Of a DNA stretch of 64,000 bases, positions 1 to 15,444 are shown piece by piece. Numbering within the stretch: position 1 is the stretch's first letter; the number at the start of each line of letters is the position of its first letter. Below the pieces are notes generated by a model that saw only the letters and a list, made by a program, of their open reading frames with translations, did no database searches and was not told the origin of the DNA. This DNA comes from Echinostoma caproni (taxonomy: Eukaryota; Platyhelminthes; Trematoda; Plagiorchiida; Echinostomatidae): NCBI GenBank assembly GCA_900618425.1, contig UZAN01039541.1, forward strand, positions 1 to 64,000, in the 5' to 3' direction. A program made the position numbers and the translations under genes.

Positions 1-3000
1 ACCGAATGTTGTTATCGTCGGAATTATGAAAATGTTGTATTTAACGAAGAAGTGCTCTAAGATAAATTAATTAGAAGTGAGGCAATACGAGGTACTTGCT
101 CTGCTTTGCATATATTGGTTTTGAACCCAATCACAGTCACTGGAATAAATTACCTTTATTACTTACCGCTCGATGTCCCCGTCAAGATGAAGTTTGGACT
201 GCAGTGAGAGGTTGGATTAAAAATGATAGAAGCTAAATTTTAATACTCCCCGGCTTCAGGTTAACTTCTGCGAATGTGGAACTAAGTGGTTAGACTTGAA
301 ACATTCTGGATGTGCAATCAAAGAATCGAGATTTACGCGAGTTTTGACAGAACGTATGAATGTGTAATTGTTAAGTGGCTGTTTTGTTAATTTCACTTTC
401 GGCCGGCACTTAACTCAGAAAAGGTTACCTTCCAGTATTATTTAATAGAGAATCCTGGGAATGTAGTATAAAGTGGCTTGCTCACCCCAGTTAGAAGATT
501 TTTTGTGAGTGTGAGCATCGATCCTTTGCAGTGCTGAAGGGAGGCCTAGGACAACAGGATAGCGATGTATTTGGTTAATGGTGATTCAAAGTTTTTCTCA
601 TCACGATATTCTCAATGGACATTTGTAGCTTTTTTTTGCAAAATAATCATCGCTCAGCAAGGGATTCACAACCACATCGTCGAGTAACTGCGCCGATCAT
701 CCGCGACTGGCTATTCTATAAAGCAATGCTCAACTCATCATGGATGAGCTAAATATTCCTCACTGTTCACGACTGCAAGGCGTGCCCGGTAGCGTATAAA
801 TGAGCTCACCGTACATCTGAGGTACGCTATCAGCTTATCTTGTAGTACGGATCAGGTATTTTTCGTGCCTTTAAATAGAACAAACTTCTTTGGTGTGAAA
901 CAAAATGAAACTAAAATAATGGAATCCCTAGGGTTGTTTGGCAAAATTGAATCTCTCATTTGTTCCACAACTGTACATCGCGGCCGTTAGCTGTGCAAAG
1001 TATCCACAAAAGTAGCAACGAGGGAGACAGGAAAATTTCATCCTCCTTTGGTGGAATCAGGTGAAACACGGGGATTTATGACTGATAAGAGCACGATGAG
1101 ACATTCAGACGCATGTGTGAAAGTTCGTTCATTCCCATTCAGAGGACTGGCTTAACTTAGCTGTTATTGTTACCAAACAAAGTTTCATGTGTCAACATTT
1201 AAAAAGTGAGAAGAAATCAACAGGCCATCGCACAAGAGAAATGGGGATCCCTTTCGGCACAAAAACAATGTAAAGTCTAGATCAGTATTAAACTTTTCAT
1301 GGAGTTGACGGAATAACTACAGAATGTCGGATGCAGCCTCTATGAAAAATAAGAGAGTTCTGCTAGATCAAGTTTGCAAGGGCATGGAATAGATGCATGA
1401 GCGTGACTGTTTACGACCCGTTCATATCACTCAAGGTCTCTAACCGTCGACTGTAAAGATCCCTAGGTCCCTCAACCGGGGAGCCTGACGCTACCCCTAG
1501 TTGTCCCTAAATTACGGCAGACCCTAAGTTAAAATCGTGAAATTTTAATTAAATTATTATGATTCAATGTCAATTCGATCTACCTATTGGTTGGAACATC
1601 CACCGTTTGCTTTCGTGTGCACTTTTGATCGGTCGTTCTAGTTGTTTTTAACGAATCCAGACTGTTGTTAGGCAAACCGATCAGGCTCGTATGAAACCCA
1701 CCCATGAAGGCGTAATAGGCTGTTTATCCTGTGTTACTTACATGATTTCCTATTCTGTTAAAGTCATGGACACCTTTGCAGTCGATTCTGGATTCCAAAG
1801 CTTTTTAACCAAAAGATGTATCATCATTTTTGACGTGACCTTTTCATTTGATTTGGGTCAGTTCCCTATGCCATTAAAAAAAACATAGAATGAACCGAAT
1901 AAATTTAAAGACACTTGATTTCTCGGTGACCTGGAAAGTCATCGATTGCGGCAACAACGGGAACAGCAGTGAAAGTCACCATTTCTATACCGAGCGTTTT
2001 GACTACATGTGAGACAACACTGGGGAAACTGTCATGTGCGTGCAGGAAAATTCAAATTTTTCTACTTTGAAACCAAGTGATGCACTTGAAGTTCGAGGCT
2101 TATCGCAATGTTCCCTTCGGGACCATGTTCAACTTTTTGGATTGTGTTGGAAGCAAATAGGGGAAAATAGCCTATAGAAAAGAATGTATAGGCTACTTTC
2201 GAGTTTTTGTGATCGACGAAAGTGTTATTTTTATTCAGAATCAAGTGTTGCGTTACCCACTTAAATGTCTCGAAATTACTGTTTCGTCGTTGGTAGGGAA
2301 CATCAACGGATAATATACACATTATGCATTGGTTTTTGAACCCGGGCATGTGGGTTTAATTCTCTTTCGATATAACGCCTAACTATTAAATGTACAGGGC
2401 AATGCCGCACAATGATCGAATGCCTGATCTACAAAGTTTCAGTCAGGTTCTGCTTCGGTACAATGAGAATGGCTTTTAGTAGGTGAAGTTAGGGAGATTT
2501 CACTTGTTTAGGAAGTGTGTATAACTTACACAGTCAGTGTGTTACTCACCACCGAAAAATCTTCCACCGTTCGGCGGTCTGATCTATGTTACGAATCATC
2601 AGCATTACACGACTACCAAATCCAATTCACATTGATTGATAATTTAAGTAACCGGAGAACATTCTTAATTCAAGGTGGATAGCTGTTGGATAACAGTCAT
2701 TTTGTAATTTATTTATAAATGCCGCTACTATAAGAGCTGCCATATGCTATGAAAAATGAGAAGTATGGAAAAGTGGTTACAGTTTAAACGGGCAATAGAG
2801 AATGAGTTATATGAGAATTAGAACTTATGAGGACAAGAATGATTTCCAGTTATTGGTGTGTATTGATAGCTTTTTCTCTAGATTGGCCCGTGGTACAATC
2901 CCAGTCCAATATTTAACAAATTAATGGCTATTTCTGTTTTGACTAACCGTATGCGTGTTTGTGGGTAAATGTTTATTACTGAAGCTGTTCCATTTGTTTC

Positions 3001-5994
3001 TCTGGTTTAGTTATGCTTAAAAACCTTGTTTTCAGAGGGTTATTGTAAAGGTGCATACCAAAAGATTGACGTTCTTTAATTGTCTATGTCAAGGTTAAAT
3101 ATTTAAATGTTACTTCAAACTCACTCGTTTTAGACAAGGATAAGCCTAGTCTAATTCAGATCCAACTATTCCCTTCCTACCTCTCTCTTTAACAGCCCAA
3201 CAAAAAGGTAAAAATGCTCTCTCTGTATCACTACGGATTTGGAAGTACTGGTAAATTATTCCCATTATAATTCAGCTGTCAAATCCTATTCTGACATCTC
3301 AAATTTTATCATAGCAAGCAAATCACATAGCTGTGTGATTAGATGTATCAACCACGTGATCTTTTGACACAGCAGCTGATCCCCGTTATCCATGTCCTTG
3401 CACGCAATGAAGCAAGCGTCATGTAATCTCTCATGATGTCTACACACATGTACGCCACGTACCCTGGATTGAGAAACAAGGACCAGTGGTACATATTGCA
3501 TCATATGTTGAAACTTGTGGCTACAGCGTGTATGTCAGTGCTAAAAGTTTTTTTCTCCTCTCGTTCACTCTGTTTTGGCCAATCCAAAAATCAGTTCACA
3601 TGTCATGAAATGCAATCAGAGAGAGAGAGATTCATCAATGCCCTGAAAGGAAGTTATTGGTGTGATTGGGTCACATTCAACGATTGATTGCATACAAAAC
3701 CGATTTACTTTCAGTCACAGTGATGCCATCTTCCGCGTCCAAAAGAATTTGTCTTCATTGTGACAATGACAGTTAGCCTGCTTGCGACTGAAAGTATATT
3801 TTCCAAAATGTTCATCGAAAATGAAGTCTAAGCCTGGACCTGGGAGCAATTATCCCTCAGAAACCGCTAAGTTCCAAATGCTATTATTTTACGGTAATGA
3901 GTGCGCCTAAATGCAGCCTGCGTTTAGTGACCCCTTATTGGTCGTGAATTAGTCGGTTGAAGATGCCGCACACATTTATTTCTCTTCTGTTGTTTGTGAT
4001 TCATCAGCACCTGAAGAAAAACATACGAATCGTGAAAACCTTGCTTTGAGCTGGCAATATAAGACCGAAGAGGTACTTTAAATTAGTATAACACAAAGCT
4101 CAACATTTTGCCTGATACGTAACTTTCTCAACAAATTATTTACGCTAATAAATTGTTTGAACCCAAACTCAAGTTGGTAAATGACGGGCAAAATTCATAA
4201 AAATCTGTTTTAAATCTGAAACACTATGATTGTCATTCGTAACTAGTTACGCACTTTCTCTTATGCGCAATAGAATCACGTGAAATCGACCGGATGTGGT
4301 TCCACACCAACATGTACTACTCAGATTATTCCAAAATTACTAGTTAAAATATTTTCCATTTTGTCAATTATTAGTCACTTACGAGGAGTCACACTGTCTG
4401 TCAATTCCCAAAAGTTGTGTACTCAATAGAGGAGTTGAAGGTCAACCAACTGTAATCTTGTACACGAAGCGCTCCACATTCAATCAGTATGTTGTAGTTT
4501 TTCGTTTCCATTTAAACTTTTCAGTCACACAGTGATCTTTTTTATCTCAACAAACATCCAGAAACTGAAATGGAAAGATTTCAATCCCCATTTTGTTCAT
4601 CATACGAAAATGCTGATATTTTACTGAGTCACTAAACACAACTTGCCATGAAAGTTGTTTTTAGTACGCCGCGTTTTTGCGGAGCTTTAAAAATGTGCTT
4701 CAATCGTCAAGATTTCATACAAACACACCAATCTTTTTCCAACCACACTATCAATAACGGACAGCTTTAAAAAGCATCCGGTTATTGTCTAGGTTGAACG
4801 GTAAATAGATTTCTGTTTCCTCAGCGCGGCATTTGTTAACTAACCAAAAGCGATCATTTCCTCATTACCACCTTCTTGCTGTTTTTCAGAATAGAATGTT
4901 ATAAGTGATGATACATTTGAACAGTTACTTCATTGCAACTACTACTGAGTCTCATTGACGTATGCCTAAACCCATACAAATTTCAAAGCGAAGATTGTTC
5001 CCAATGTGCCATTTCCGACCATTGGTGGTTGGAAAAATCTTAGAGCTATTCTATATATTTCTTTTCAATTGCTTTGGTATAAATTGCTTAAAGTTAATAG
5101 TAAATGCCAACATCCGAAATCGTAAACAAACCTTACCCTGTTGGATGACGGGTTACTGTGAGATTAAAATATCCTTTGGGAATTCCCTTCAGCTTCTTTT
5201 ATAACAATCGTAGTCATATTTTCAAAATCCTTGATGACGTACATTTCGCATGATATTCTTGGTCACTTCCTAGCTGTAGACTAAATTAAGCAGTGAATGC
5301 TTTCATCAAACTCTGATTTATTTGGCCATTTGACGATATCACAGGGGTGAATAGCTCTTTTGAAATTGTGTCAAGGTTCAAGGAAAGTTTGATCATCAAC
5401 TTTGGGGTATTTCGATTAACTTCGGTTTCTTGGCATTTATATTTCACCTACACTGAGACTTTCCATTTAAGTTACTTTGACCTAAATACGCTTATTGTAT
5501 CAGTATATTCACTCTGTCCAGAATTTTATATCACTCATTTGTAATTAGACATTTTTGTCTATCCTGATTGATTCTCGGTTGGAAAACTCCGATGGATATT
5601 TACCTGCACAGCAGCTTCAGTTTAGAATAAACATCACGTGATTAACGGCCAGAATTCACCATCCGAAATGATGACAATAAAATAGTTGGTCAGAAGAGTA
5701 AATAGCAAACTCCGTTGTTCAACCCACGTTGGTTCTTGCATTGATTAATTAGGGTATCCACATTTCTGTAAAGAAGAAAAATGATTTCACCTATCAGTGA
5801 ATAACCGATTTTGTCTCTGGTTAACTTCGTGAGAACTTTGCCTAACTAATATATAGGATTGCTTTATTTCATCACATTGGTTTTATTCTGAAACCGAGTG
5901 CTAATCGCAGTTCTTCTTTTGGTTTTCCTGATGAAGAGCATCAATGTTCTTAGTTTCTATTAGCTTAAGTATAGTTGTTCAAGGGGTCTTAAGC
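1..5994. other. no gene seen
   Basis: AT-rich sequence. Open frames here are all under 100 codons, hydrophobic/Cys-rich in a random way, with no family motif or splice pattern. I see no transposable element, tRNA or microsatellite of note. Confidence 0.6.
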
Positions 5995-6400
5995 TGCTTG
6001 ATCAATGGTGCTAAGGCTTCGTCTTCTGCAGGAAAGAATGTTGGCTTGCTTAGGCGGGTCTTCGGCCGGTTTGAATCAGCACTGTTCTCACGTTTGATAT
6101 CAGTGCGAATTCAACCGTACAATCTTTTACCGTCAGAGTATACAGTGCTTGGAACAACCGTCCATCCCACATCGTTGTACACCAACTATTGAATCTTTCA
6201 AGTGGAGACTCGATCAAACCCTGGTACACCTCACATTCCTATACAACTAAAAACAAATGCGAATTCGTTGAGGACTACACTGTCTGTTATCTCCTACCTG
6301 CAACTCCGTGACTTTTTTGGACAAGAAACGGTACAGGTTGTCGGTAATCCCCTTAAAAAATACTTTGACTTTGACTTTTGTGTTCTAACTCCCGAATAGC
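5995..6400 (+). pseudogene. LINE C-terminal relic (CR1/Jockey-like)
   Basis: 5995-6098 reads AGKNVGLLRRVFGRF and ESALFSRLISV, like the segment after the RT domain in CR1/Jockey-type LINEs. After frame shifts, RVYSAWNNRPSHIV (about 6129) and TPTIESFKWRLDQTL (about 6170-6220) match the common end of these proteins (F-x-x-R-V...W-N-x-L-P...S-F-K-x-x-L-D). The stretch normally between the two blocks is absent. A TTTGAC-rich 3' end follows at about 6360-6385, as in many LINE tails. Confidence 0.6.
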
Positions 6401-9400
6401 CTACGTTTTATGATAAACTTCTGTCAGCTCCTATTAATTAACGAGCGCAAATCCTCACTAAAATGTAAAGTGGTGCCAGAATGAATGAGCGGGTACTGTC
6501 TTGGATGCGGTCTACCAGTTTGCAATCATCACTCCTAGTCTAAACCGCTCATCAAAATGTAACGTTTTCCCACAGCCTGCTTGCAAGGACGCATGGAATC
6601 TTAAATGTAATCGCTGGTGTTTGGAAAAGACAGAAGTACAAATGCAAATCGCAACAGAATCTACCGCCGAATCAATGTTTTGTCACTGATTTGTTCCAAT
6701 CGTTTGAACAGTCCCGCAGAATACATAGTCAACAACACACCAAGGTTGACAGGTTCGTTTTCAGTTAATCGTAATCATTCTATTACATAACTATGCATAG
6801 GACAGACCATTAGTATCAAAATGGGTGAGAACTTCCTATCCCAATGGGTCAGATCTGGCTCCAGACGTGTACACATCTGTGCCCCGATGAAATTGATCGC
6901 AGTGTCAAAAGTTCAAGTGGTTGTATACGTGTTGGTGTGGGTGAACATGGGTCAGGGAAGGTTAAGTGCTTGCACGAATTTATTTTAGGCATACAAACAC
7001 AGCTTCGACCGTGGCTAGGATACAATGGTTCACCTTTCTTGTTACCTGTATCGAACCTTGTGAATTGGTCGAAATGTGCCTACTGCATCCATTGATAGAT
7101 GTGACTGAACACGGTGCGAAAACCCTGCGCTTATAACGGTCCCAATTGTTCCTGTCCTCATCCATTCTGCGTGATGTTCACGAGCGCGATGGGACAAGCG
7201 AGTGGAATTTCTATTCCCCTTTTGTTCTTGTTGTTAGTTGTAGTTACATAACATTTAGTTGTTATGTGATGGCATAAATACCAATAACTAGTTCGTCCAA
7301 AGATCATTTTTATTTGCCTACTGTATTTAATAGAAGCAAATAAGCTAAGTGGTGTTTTCTTTCTGATTTGAATTTTTTCTCAAAATGAATATTACTTTTT
7401 AGCTAATCGAAATATCGTTTTCTCCTTTTCGCAATCATACCAGTAAAATATAACTGACAACAAGACCGAAAGAGGGCGAGAAATTCCAATGCATTACGCA
7501 AATGGACTAAATCTCTCGGAGCCCGTCCGTTATTCCTGCGGCATAGTGTAATAGTTGACTTCACAATCTGGGGATGTGTTAGAGACAGGTGGATTGATAT
7601 TTTCTATGAAATTAGAATGCTCATCCGTGCAGATCAAATACACTATCAATGTAAACTGTGAGATGGACCACATTATAGAACATTTCAATGCACTTTATAT
7701 ATTTCTGCCGGATGATCTTGAATCACTTTTCGATGAGACAACAACGGAGATGAAACGTGGAGCCCGATTGTCTAACAAGTGATATGATACAATAGGGACA
7801 TTCATCCTTACTAAGTTCATGTTCATGTATACCACCAGGACGAGTAAAGCACGCATTTCAGTAATGCCCATTTTGTTTGCAAAATCATTCGTTGACATTT
7901 TAGTAGACCTCATTTCTGAGCAAGGTGCCTCATCTGGTGCAAAATATCTGACGAGTTATGGTAGACAGTTTACTAATCTGAACATAAGTTTACATATAGT
8001 ATGCAGTTCATCTGGTGTGTTATCTGAATTGGAAAGAAAACGACTGAGCTTGAAATAACCACTACAAAAATTTCAGAGTTGAGATAGTTCAGGATCCAAA
8101 TTGAGTCAACAGTTGAAATTGACAAAATTATTCGACTGATCTAAGAGTGATAAATGCCCAACTGATTATTTTGAACAAAACAAGCTATAAATTGACCAAA
8201 CAATGGTGAGGATCCAAAAAGCCGTCTTATTATGATGGAAGCAATAGTAGCAAACAGCTAAGAAATGAATATGAATTATAATTAATGCTATCAACATAAT
8301 GTCAACGTTCTGGATTGACCATTGAAAAAGTGCCCGATTGCTGACAATGTAGCCGTACGAAACACTCATACCGTTGCAAAAATATTTATCCATCAGCATG
8401 TGTCATGCTGCTCCAGTTTGTATATTTCTCGCATTTGATTTGTGTCAGATAATGATGCTTTTATCTTTTCTTGTCCGGCTTTTCATAGGTTGTTGATAAG
8501 AGAGAGATAATTTATTACGAACTTCACTTAGAATGTAGTGAGCCAGAGATGCTGTTTCTAAGCCGTTTCTCGGTAGCCCACATTTATCTTTTCGGTTAAC
8601 TTTGCTAGCAGCCAACGAGAATATAGTTAGGTGATAAGAAACAGAATAAAACGCATTTAGTAATGGTAATACTGTGTGGCTCTTCGCGCATTGCATCTGA
8701 CCAGTATTTTGATGTTAACATATTCAGGCAGTATCACAAAAATTCATAAAGCAACATCAGCAGCAATACTAACAATAAGAAAAAGCAAGAGAATAGTCGG
8801 TTTAATTTTGAACTGATGAGTCGCCCGTTGGAACATAAACAATCTTGTCTCAAATGAAGTGTTCGGACCGATGTGCACTCCTTATATTTTATTTGTGGAA
8901 CAAACAAGTCGGCACTCGATTTTGTAGCGTTCGTATTAAGGTACTGCTAACATTATATGAGTAGTATGAAATGGCGGTTCGCGGTTTATTACAATATTTG
9001 AAAATAAACAGCACATCCTGGAACAGTTGAGTCAATTTAATATTGTAAAAGCCAACGGTGTGAATAGCCTGATTTCAGGTCCAGAGCTTTTCGTTACATC
9101 AGTACCTGGCCGTTTGGGATGGTCCGTTTCCTCCTACGAAATCCGAATGATACACTTTCCATGTCATTCTTACAGTTAAAATTCTCCGGCACCGATCTTC
9201 TGGATCAGCAATAGCTGATAAGAGCTGCAACCGTTATCCAATAAGTTGCTGTCCAATTTCCTTCGGATTGTCAGTAAAACACAAGATATTTGTACCAAGT
9301 TCATTCTCTGGTGGATAATTGTTGAAGACAAGTGTTTGATAATGCGGGAAACGTTTTCAGTGTTCTATGATGATTATTAAAATATTTGAAATGAAAATTT

Positions 9401-12400
9401 TCAACCAATACCTTAAACGACATAATTGCTTTGTAGATATGGTTTATCAGTGAAGTAACTAAGACTGATGTTCCGATAAGAGCTGCACATACAAAAGACG
9501 TCGGTTTCGATAAAGCGGAACATTCATGTACTCTAACATGAGTTGAGAAAATGAATTTTGTCTTCTGACAATATGTACACTCGAAAATATCTTCAGCAAG
9601 TGTGTGAATTCCCGCTCAGGAAGTCAAGTGGTGTATTCATAATTTTTTAAAGTCTGTATTGCTTGGAGACAACTTTTTGGATAATTTCAGAAATTTATAG
9701 TTTACCACTTGCTCACAAATTTTGATCAGTGTGGAATGACATTTTAGTTCACGTTATGTACCCAGCAGCTAGGAGAACCAGTAACGTTGTCAATTTAACG
9801 CTTTTTACACGACAAGACTCGTCAGTGGTATCAAAGTACATCTGTTCATTTGGTAGTTAATTTCCATCAAACAGAAGCGGTATTGTGTTCGAGTAAATGA
9901 CAAATCTGAGTTTTGTCATGGGGCAAAATTATATATATGCTTTCCTGTTATAAACCGTACATTATGGGTACTGCTCTGCACTCTGGTCGGGTATAAAAAT
10001 TGTCAGTGAGAGGTGTTGAGAACATTGAAGAAAATGGGAAATTATGGTTACCGGGTGTATAAAATTTACTGCTCTTTATTTAAGCGTGCCAATCTTCAAT
10101 AACGACAACTCAAAGAAATGAACCCACACTAGCGTTGTTATGAAATCATAAAAATTTTGATCGCATACTTCAAAACATTTACCGTGGCGGAAACGGATTT
10201 TGACTGTTCCGTTCTTCGGTGATTCGCTACAGAGATGATAACGAATAACACGGGATTGTATTCATTAATTGTTGGCGTATATTGACACGTAAGGTTATCA
10301 TAATCTGCAAAATGACATTATTGTTTTACCCCTGGGAAATCCTGTGATCTCCAGCATGATCCGTTCTGAGAGTACAATAGTTTCATTCTAGAGAGAAAGG
10401 AATGCTTCGGTTATATGTGAGAACGGCTCTGTGAAAATTTCACCTGTTTCCAAATTATATTTCTTCATTCGTTTTACTTCCTGTTGCTACTGAATTTGTT
10501 TAAACAAAGAAATTCCAGATGGGAGTTACCGGCAAATCAAAAGAACGTATGAATAAGTAAGTAGGTTTGGAACAATCGGTGGGAAACCGGAACCTAATTA
10601 ACTGAACCTCAATTGAGACCTAAACGATTGTAATGAATGATCCTTGATTAAGCGAAGAAGCAGGAGGTGCACGAGAACAAGGGAATTCTGGAAAAGCAAA
10701 TCAGTGGTAAAAACAGGTCATACCAACTAGTTGTTTTCCGTATTTCAAACATTTATTCTGTGAATCGAGTTTCTTTTTATTTCTTTTGTTAAGCTTTATG
10801 AACTAAAATATCACGAGAGGTATTAATTTGCCAGTGGAAGAAGGAAAACATTTTACATGATGTACATTGCTTTTGAAGGATCACAGAATGAAATAAAATA
10901 AAAAAAACAATTGAAAGCTGTTTACTTCAAAGCTAATTGCTCCGTGAACTTGGTAGCTCTGGTTTTGCACCAAATAAACAATACTCGAAATAAAAAGATA
11001 ACAGGATTTTTCTTTTGAGAAAAGCTTGTAATAAACGTAACAAACAGTACGAACAACACAGAGCTGCTCGTTTTATCTTTGCCTAAAACAAGAACATCCG
11101 ACCTAGGTCAAGCTCATCAAGCGGTTCAAAGTATACCAATCCGCATGAAAAACGTGGTAGTGAATTCACATAGACATGTTGTTCTCCGTACACCCTTGTT
11201 CATACGTCGTCAAGACCAGCCAAATTTGTTCCCTCTTGTAAGGGCCGTCCGGGATTGAGCACATAACATGGTTTATTTAAGAAGACATGTTGTCGGCAAG
11301 CCTCACACATCAGAATATCCTATAGGAGGTTATTGATTTAGGCTGTGTGGGAACGAATACTGGGAACAAATTTTTAGTGGCAATTTGTTTCATTAGAATC
11401 TAATCCATTGGTAATAGTTGCCTGCTCCGCAGGTTACAGTTTCTTTCCTTTGTGGGGCATAAATTTTCTGCGCGAGTCAACTGAAAAGTTTCGCAATAAT
11501 CACGCGGGTAAATTGAGTTCCTCGCCACAGAGTGATTAGAAACGACAAACTTATATTCTCTGATAAAGTGTAAGGGGTCATTTCAGTCAAAATAATATTA
11601 GCCATATTGGCCACGGCTGTCAGGAGCCTTTTGCACTCAGTCATCTGAAGTGAGAGGTTTTGATATTTTCTTTCTCAACAATGTTTGGATGCACGTAGGA
11701 GTGAGCCGAAACAGAGAAAAATCGACCGTTGCTTTAAAAGATCATCTGCTTGTCGAGTTTTTCAATCCATGTCTGAATTATAATCATGATCGTTCACATG
11801 TAATCACCAGCAGGACACGCGACTCTCAAAGAGTTGGATTTAATAGGGATACGCAAGTTGAAGAGCGGCACAGAAACTGTTTTTCCGTATTCCAGCGATC
11901 GATATTCTTAGTTTAAATAATCCGCAATAGCACGATTAAATCATAAGAAATCTTGAATTCAGTATTTGATGGAAAAACCCACGGGGCTCATCGCATACGT
12001 AAACTCTCTTGACAACACATGATTGATGACAAATACCATCCGCTGAGCGGTTTGCCATTTTTAGATCTTCCGTTTGTTGCGCTCAACACATAGTGCGTGT
12101 TTTGGTTCATCGATGACCGAATGACCAACATAAATTTCCTGTTCGTTTTTAATTGGAATGCACATTGACGCCCTGAAGTCCTATTTTTGTTGAAAGCACA
12201 TTTACCAAATGATTTGTGAAACCCGCATTAAACATAGAATAAAGTATCACGAAAACGTTTTAGCCCACACATTGGGTATCCGTTTCAAATGTTGAATTCT
12301 GTTAAAACAGACGCCGACAAAGGCATTATATTTGAAATTGAAATGATGTAGCGCTTGTAGGTTGAGTTCAGTTTCGAAACCATCAAACATTAAGGATTTT

Positions 12401-14796
12401 AGGCCATTTTATCCATAAACGGTAGGTTTAAAGCAAAACCCAGTAACACTGTAATTGTATTTTCGTTTGGTATTTACTTGCAATTAATTAATACAGAACG
12501 AGGGAACAAAATGGCTTTTCAGCGTTTTTTAACTTATTTTGGTCAGAATCCTGGAACCGAAGATCAATTTATCATGTATTATCCATTCAGCTTTGTGTGT
12601 AAAACATCCAGGTAAAATTTTAGGTAAGAGCTCTTTTAAAAGCGCTGACTAAACCTCAGATTTATTTATTGAAAACGAAACAATTGATTCAAAGTTGTCA
12701 CCACGAACCTGGGAAAAGTGAGGCTCTTGATGGAAGCATATTATCACACATTGGATTATGCTTTGAAGGTAAATATAAAGAGTGAATTCAAATAAATGCC
12801 GTATTGTATCACAAGTAAAATAATCCTTCAAAGGGTCACTCATTAGATGTTGATTGAGTTCGCATGCAAAACGCTACAGATGAGTAGTATTTTCGGTTAA
12901 AACTACTTAAAATGGACATTGTCATATAGTTATACATATAAAGACTGTACGCAGCTTAACGCATTGCATCCGAGATGTGTATGAGGCACTCACAGAGTCC
13001 GATCAATTCTAAACTGTACTTTTAAACACCCAGGCTTGCCAGATACAACCGTTTTTGGGGACGTTTCACACCATTTACCCAATATTCAAATAAAATTGTC
13101 TTAACATATATCATAGTAAATCTCAACTGGTTTCTGGCAAAATTTACTCCTGAACTTCAAGCTGCATATTTATCCCATTACATTTGCTTGTTTGACTTCT
13201 TGCTTCTCATTGAGTATCCAATAATAGATATGCATCTCTTGTTAGGTCGAAATCAAAGTCAGATATTGGTCCCTAAGATTCGTTATTTTCTGACTGTCAG
13301 TTTAACAGTTAGTGACTCGAATAAAGTGAAGGTTTGCAGAAAAATGTGAAAGCAAAAAAGTGTGTCACGTCTGTCATGTAATTAATTTATGTTGAACAAC
13401 CTAGGTATTACAAAGAAAGCTAGCAACAAGGAGGAATTTTAGGCCATATTTCGAGTCCATGTTTATCGAGAGTTAGGACGTTGAGTGACAGATGGTAGTA
13501 TATAGCCGATTGGTCACGATGTGCATGCAATTCCTATGATGCCATACAAGGTTTTGCCCAAAAATCATTTGCTTAATTTGGTATTTTGGGAGGCAGTTGC
13601 ATATAAAACGTAAGTCACTACGGATGAATAAAATCTTCAGGAATCTGATGGCCAATTTGAAATATTTGAAAAGATACCAGATAAAGCATACAACTTACAG
13701 TATGGCAAGATACCGGCATGTACAAACATGCTAGCGCAATTAGAAGAAGTCATCGGACATAGAGTATGAGGAGAAACTCTACTAAGTTTTATGCAGACTG
13801 CAAAAGCTTGAGCTGAACGTGGGAGTTTTCAGATCGAAAAAGTTGTCGAGTAAAGGTTTCTTTATAACCATAGACAGCATTAGTTTACCGGTATCTGGTA
13901 CACTTTTGTGAGAAAATAGACCAGGTGTTCATTTGAAAGCTTTCGAACAGTAGTTATGCAATGATGACCGTGACGATACGTGAGAAATATTGCTTTGCTA
14001 AGTGGAAAAAAATTAATCATTTTAGATGGTAGTTCCCAGTCACACTATTGGGACATTTCATATTAAAAGGAGGTGAAAAAAATACACTGCAAGTAGTAAC
14101 AGGGATAGTGTGGTGCCATATTAAATATCAGTTTAAGAAGTGAAATCAGAATAGTCTTTTTCGTAGTAGCGGATGAAGTGCTAGCAATCAGCAAAGCATT
14201 CTGGTAGGATTTCATTAACGAAAGATGAATCAAATTTATGTGGTCAGCAAAACATGATGTTGCGGATATCTAATTTTTATTGTGTACAGACAAAAGACAA
14301 GGAACCAGTAAAACATCAGTAACTAAGATGAACTTCGCAACACAGTAGGTAAATTGGCAAGATATATATATATTTACGGTGCCATGTCTTGATAACATGC
14401 ACATGACTAGTTTTTCTAATCACTTCAGTGCAGATGTGGTACAAGGTTTTGGAGAACATTTTGTAGAATTCTTCTTATGAGTTGGTAGGTTGGAAAGTTT
14501 TCTTTCAAATGAGCAGCGATTGAATCTAATGTCACAGAATAAGCTCATAACGACCCGGGTGGGAGACCTTCGGCTTTTGTCTTTTCTCATGATGGTTGCT
14601 TGCTGAAGATATTGATTTGCTGAATGAAAAATCGTGGAGCACCCGGGGGAATACTCAAACACGTAGGTTCAAAAAGTTAAAAATTATCATCCATTGGAAA
14701 GTTTTGAGTCAGTGGCTCTATAACATTCTGTTCTTTCCGACGATCTGATCCCATTTGAAGTTACAGAGCAACTTTTGGTGTTGAGTAGAGTCTGCA
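6401..14796. other. no gene seen
   Basis: About 8.4 kb with only short chance open frames. No RT, transposase, tRNA or hammerhead motif was found by eye on either strand. Confidence 0.6.
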
Positions 14797-14797
14797 C

Positions 14798-14831
<34 letters not shown>

Positions 14832-14846
14832 ACATCTATCTATTTA
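14797..14846. repeat. (TCTA)n microsatellite
   Basis: About ten tetranucleotide units, with interruptions at the right end. Confidence 0.95.
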
Positions 14847-15428
14847 TCTGTTTCTTTCTTGATCCTGTATTTTCACTGATCAATGGATTTTTACTTTTGC
14901 CGTACTACATTGTGGCATAAATCATTCACGGTTACTAACGTTTGGAACCAAACGAAGCAATCACCTTTAGATAAATGAAAATCAAATATGCTGTAGTTTC
15001 AGAATTCATTCGATATCCTCGGACCTGGTTGAAGGCAATTTAAATTTCACATAATCCCCCTTCCCCTATGCTCCCAAAAACAATTCGTAAGAACACTCGG
15101 TCTTCCATGGCCAACACCACACACGATACAGCCATCGCCCCACCCACCCCTAATGACCCAACCCAGTGTGCATGTGTGAGGATTAAAGTGTGAGTGACAT
15201 CCGGTCATGGATGTGGAATGTTGGTTATCTATTTTCCACTTGGTCTTCATCTCTCCCCTCCCCCTTGCCAAACAATTTGATATAAATTGTAATGTATTAA
15301 CCTGTAGAAGAATCACCGCAAACGAGCTTGTTCGCTGCTTTGTGTTTTCTCACAATTTAAATTTCATCCAGGATAAATTATTTTGATACACGCTTACAGT
15401 ATGAGATTTCGCGTCAGATGCATTACTA

Positions 15429-15444
15429 CTACTACTAGTAGTAG
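15429..15444. repeat. 16-base perfect palindrome of CTA/TAG units
   Basis: CTACTACTAGTAGTAG is fully self-complementary, made from a trinucleotide run and its inverse. Confidence 0.85.

Noticed and set aside
8814..8845. CTGATGAGTCGCC resembling the start of a hammerhead core and stem II
   Set aside because: No GAAA follows at the right place and stem I cannot be formed.
9805..9840. Minus-strand CTGACGAGTC, hammerhead-like
   Set aside because: The second core strand (GAAA) is absent and stem II is not closed.
15047..15316. 89-codon minus-strand frame in a locally C-rich stretch
   Set aside because: Gly/Trp/Cys content follows the base composition; no family resemblance.
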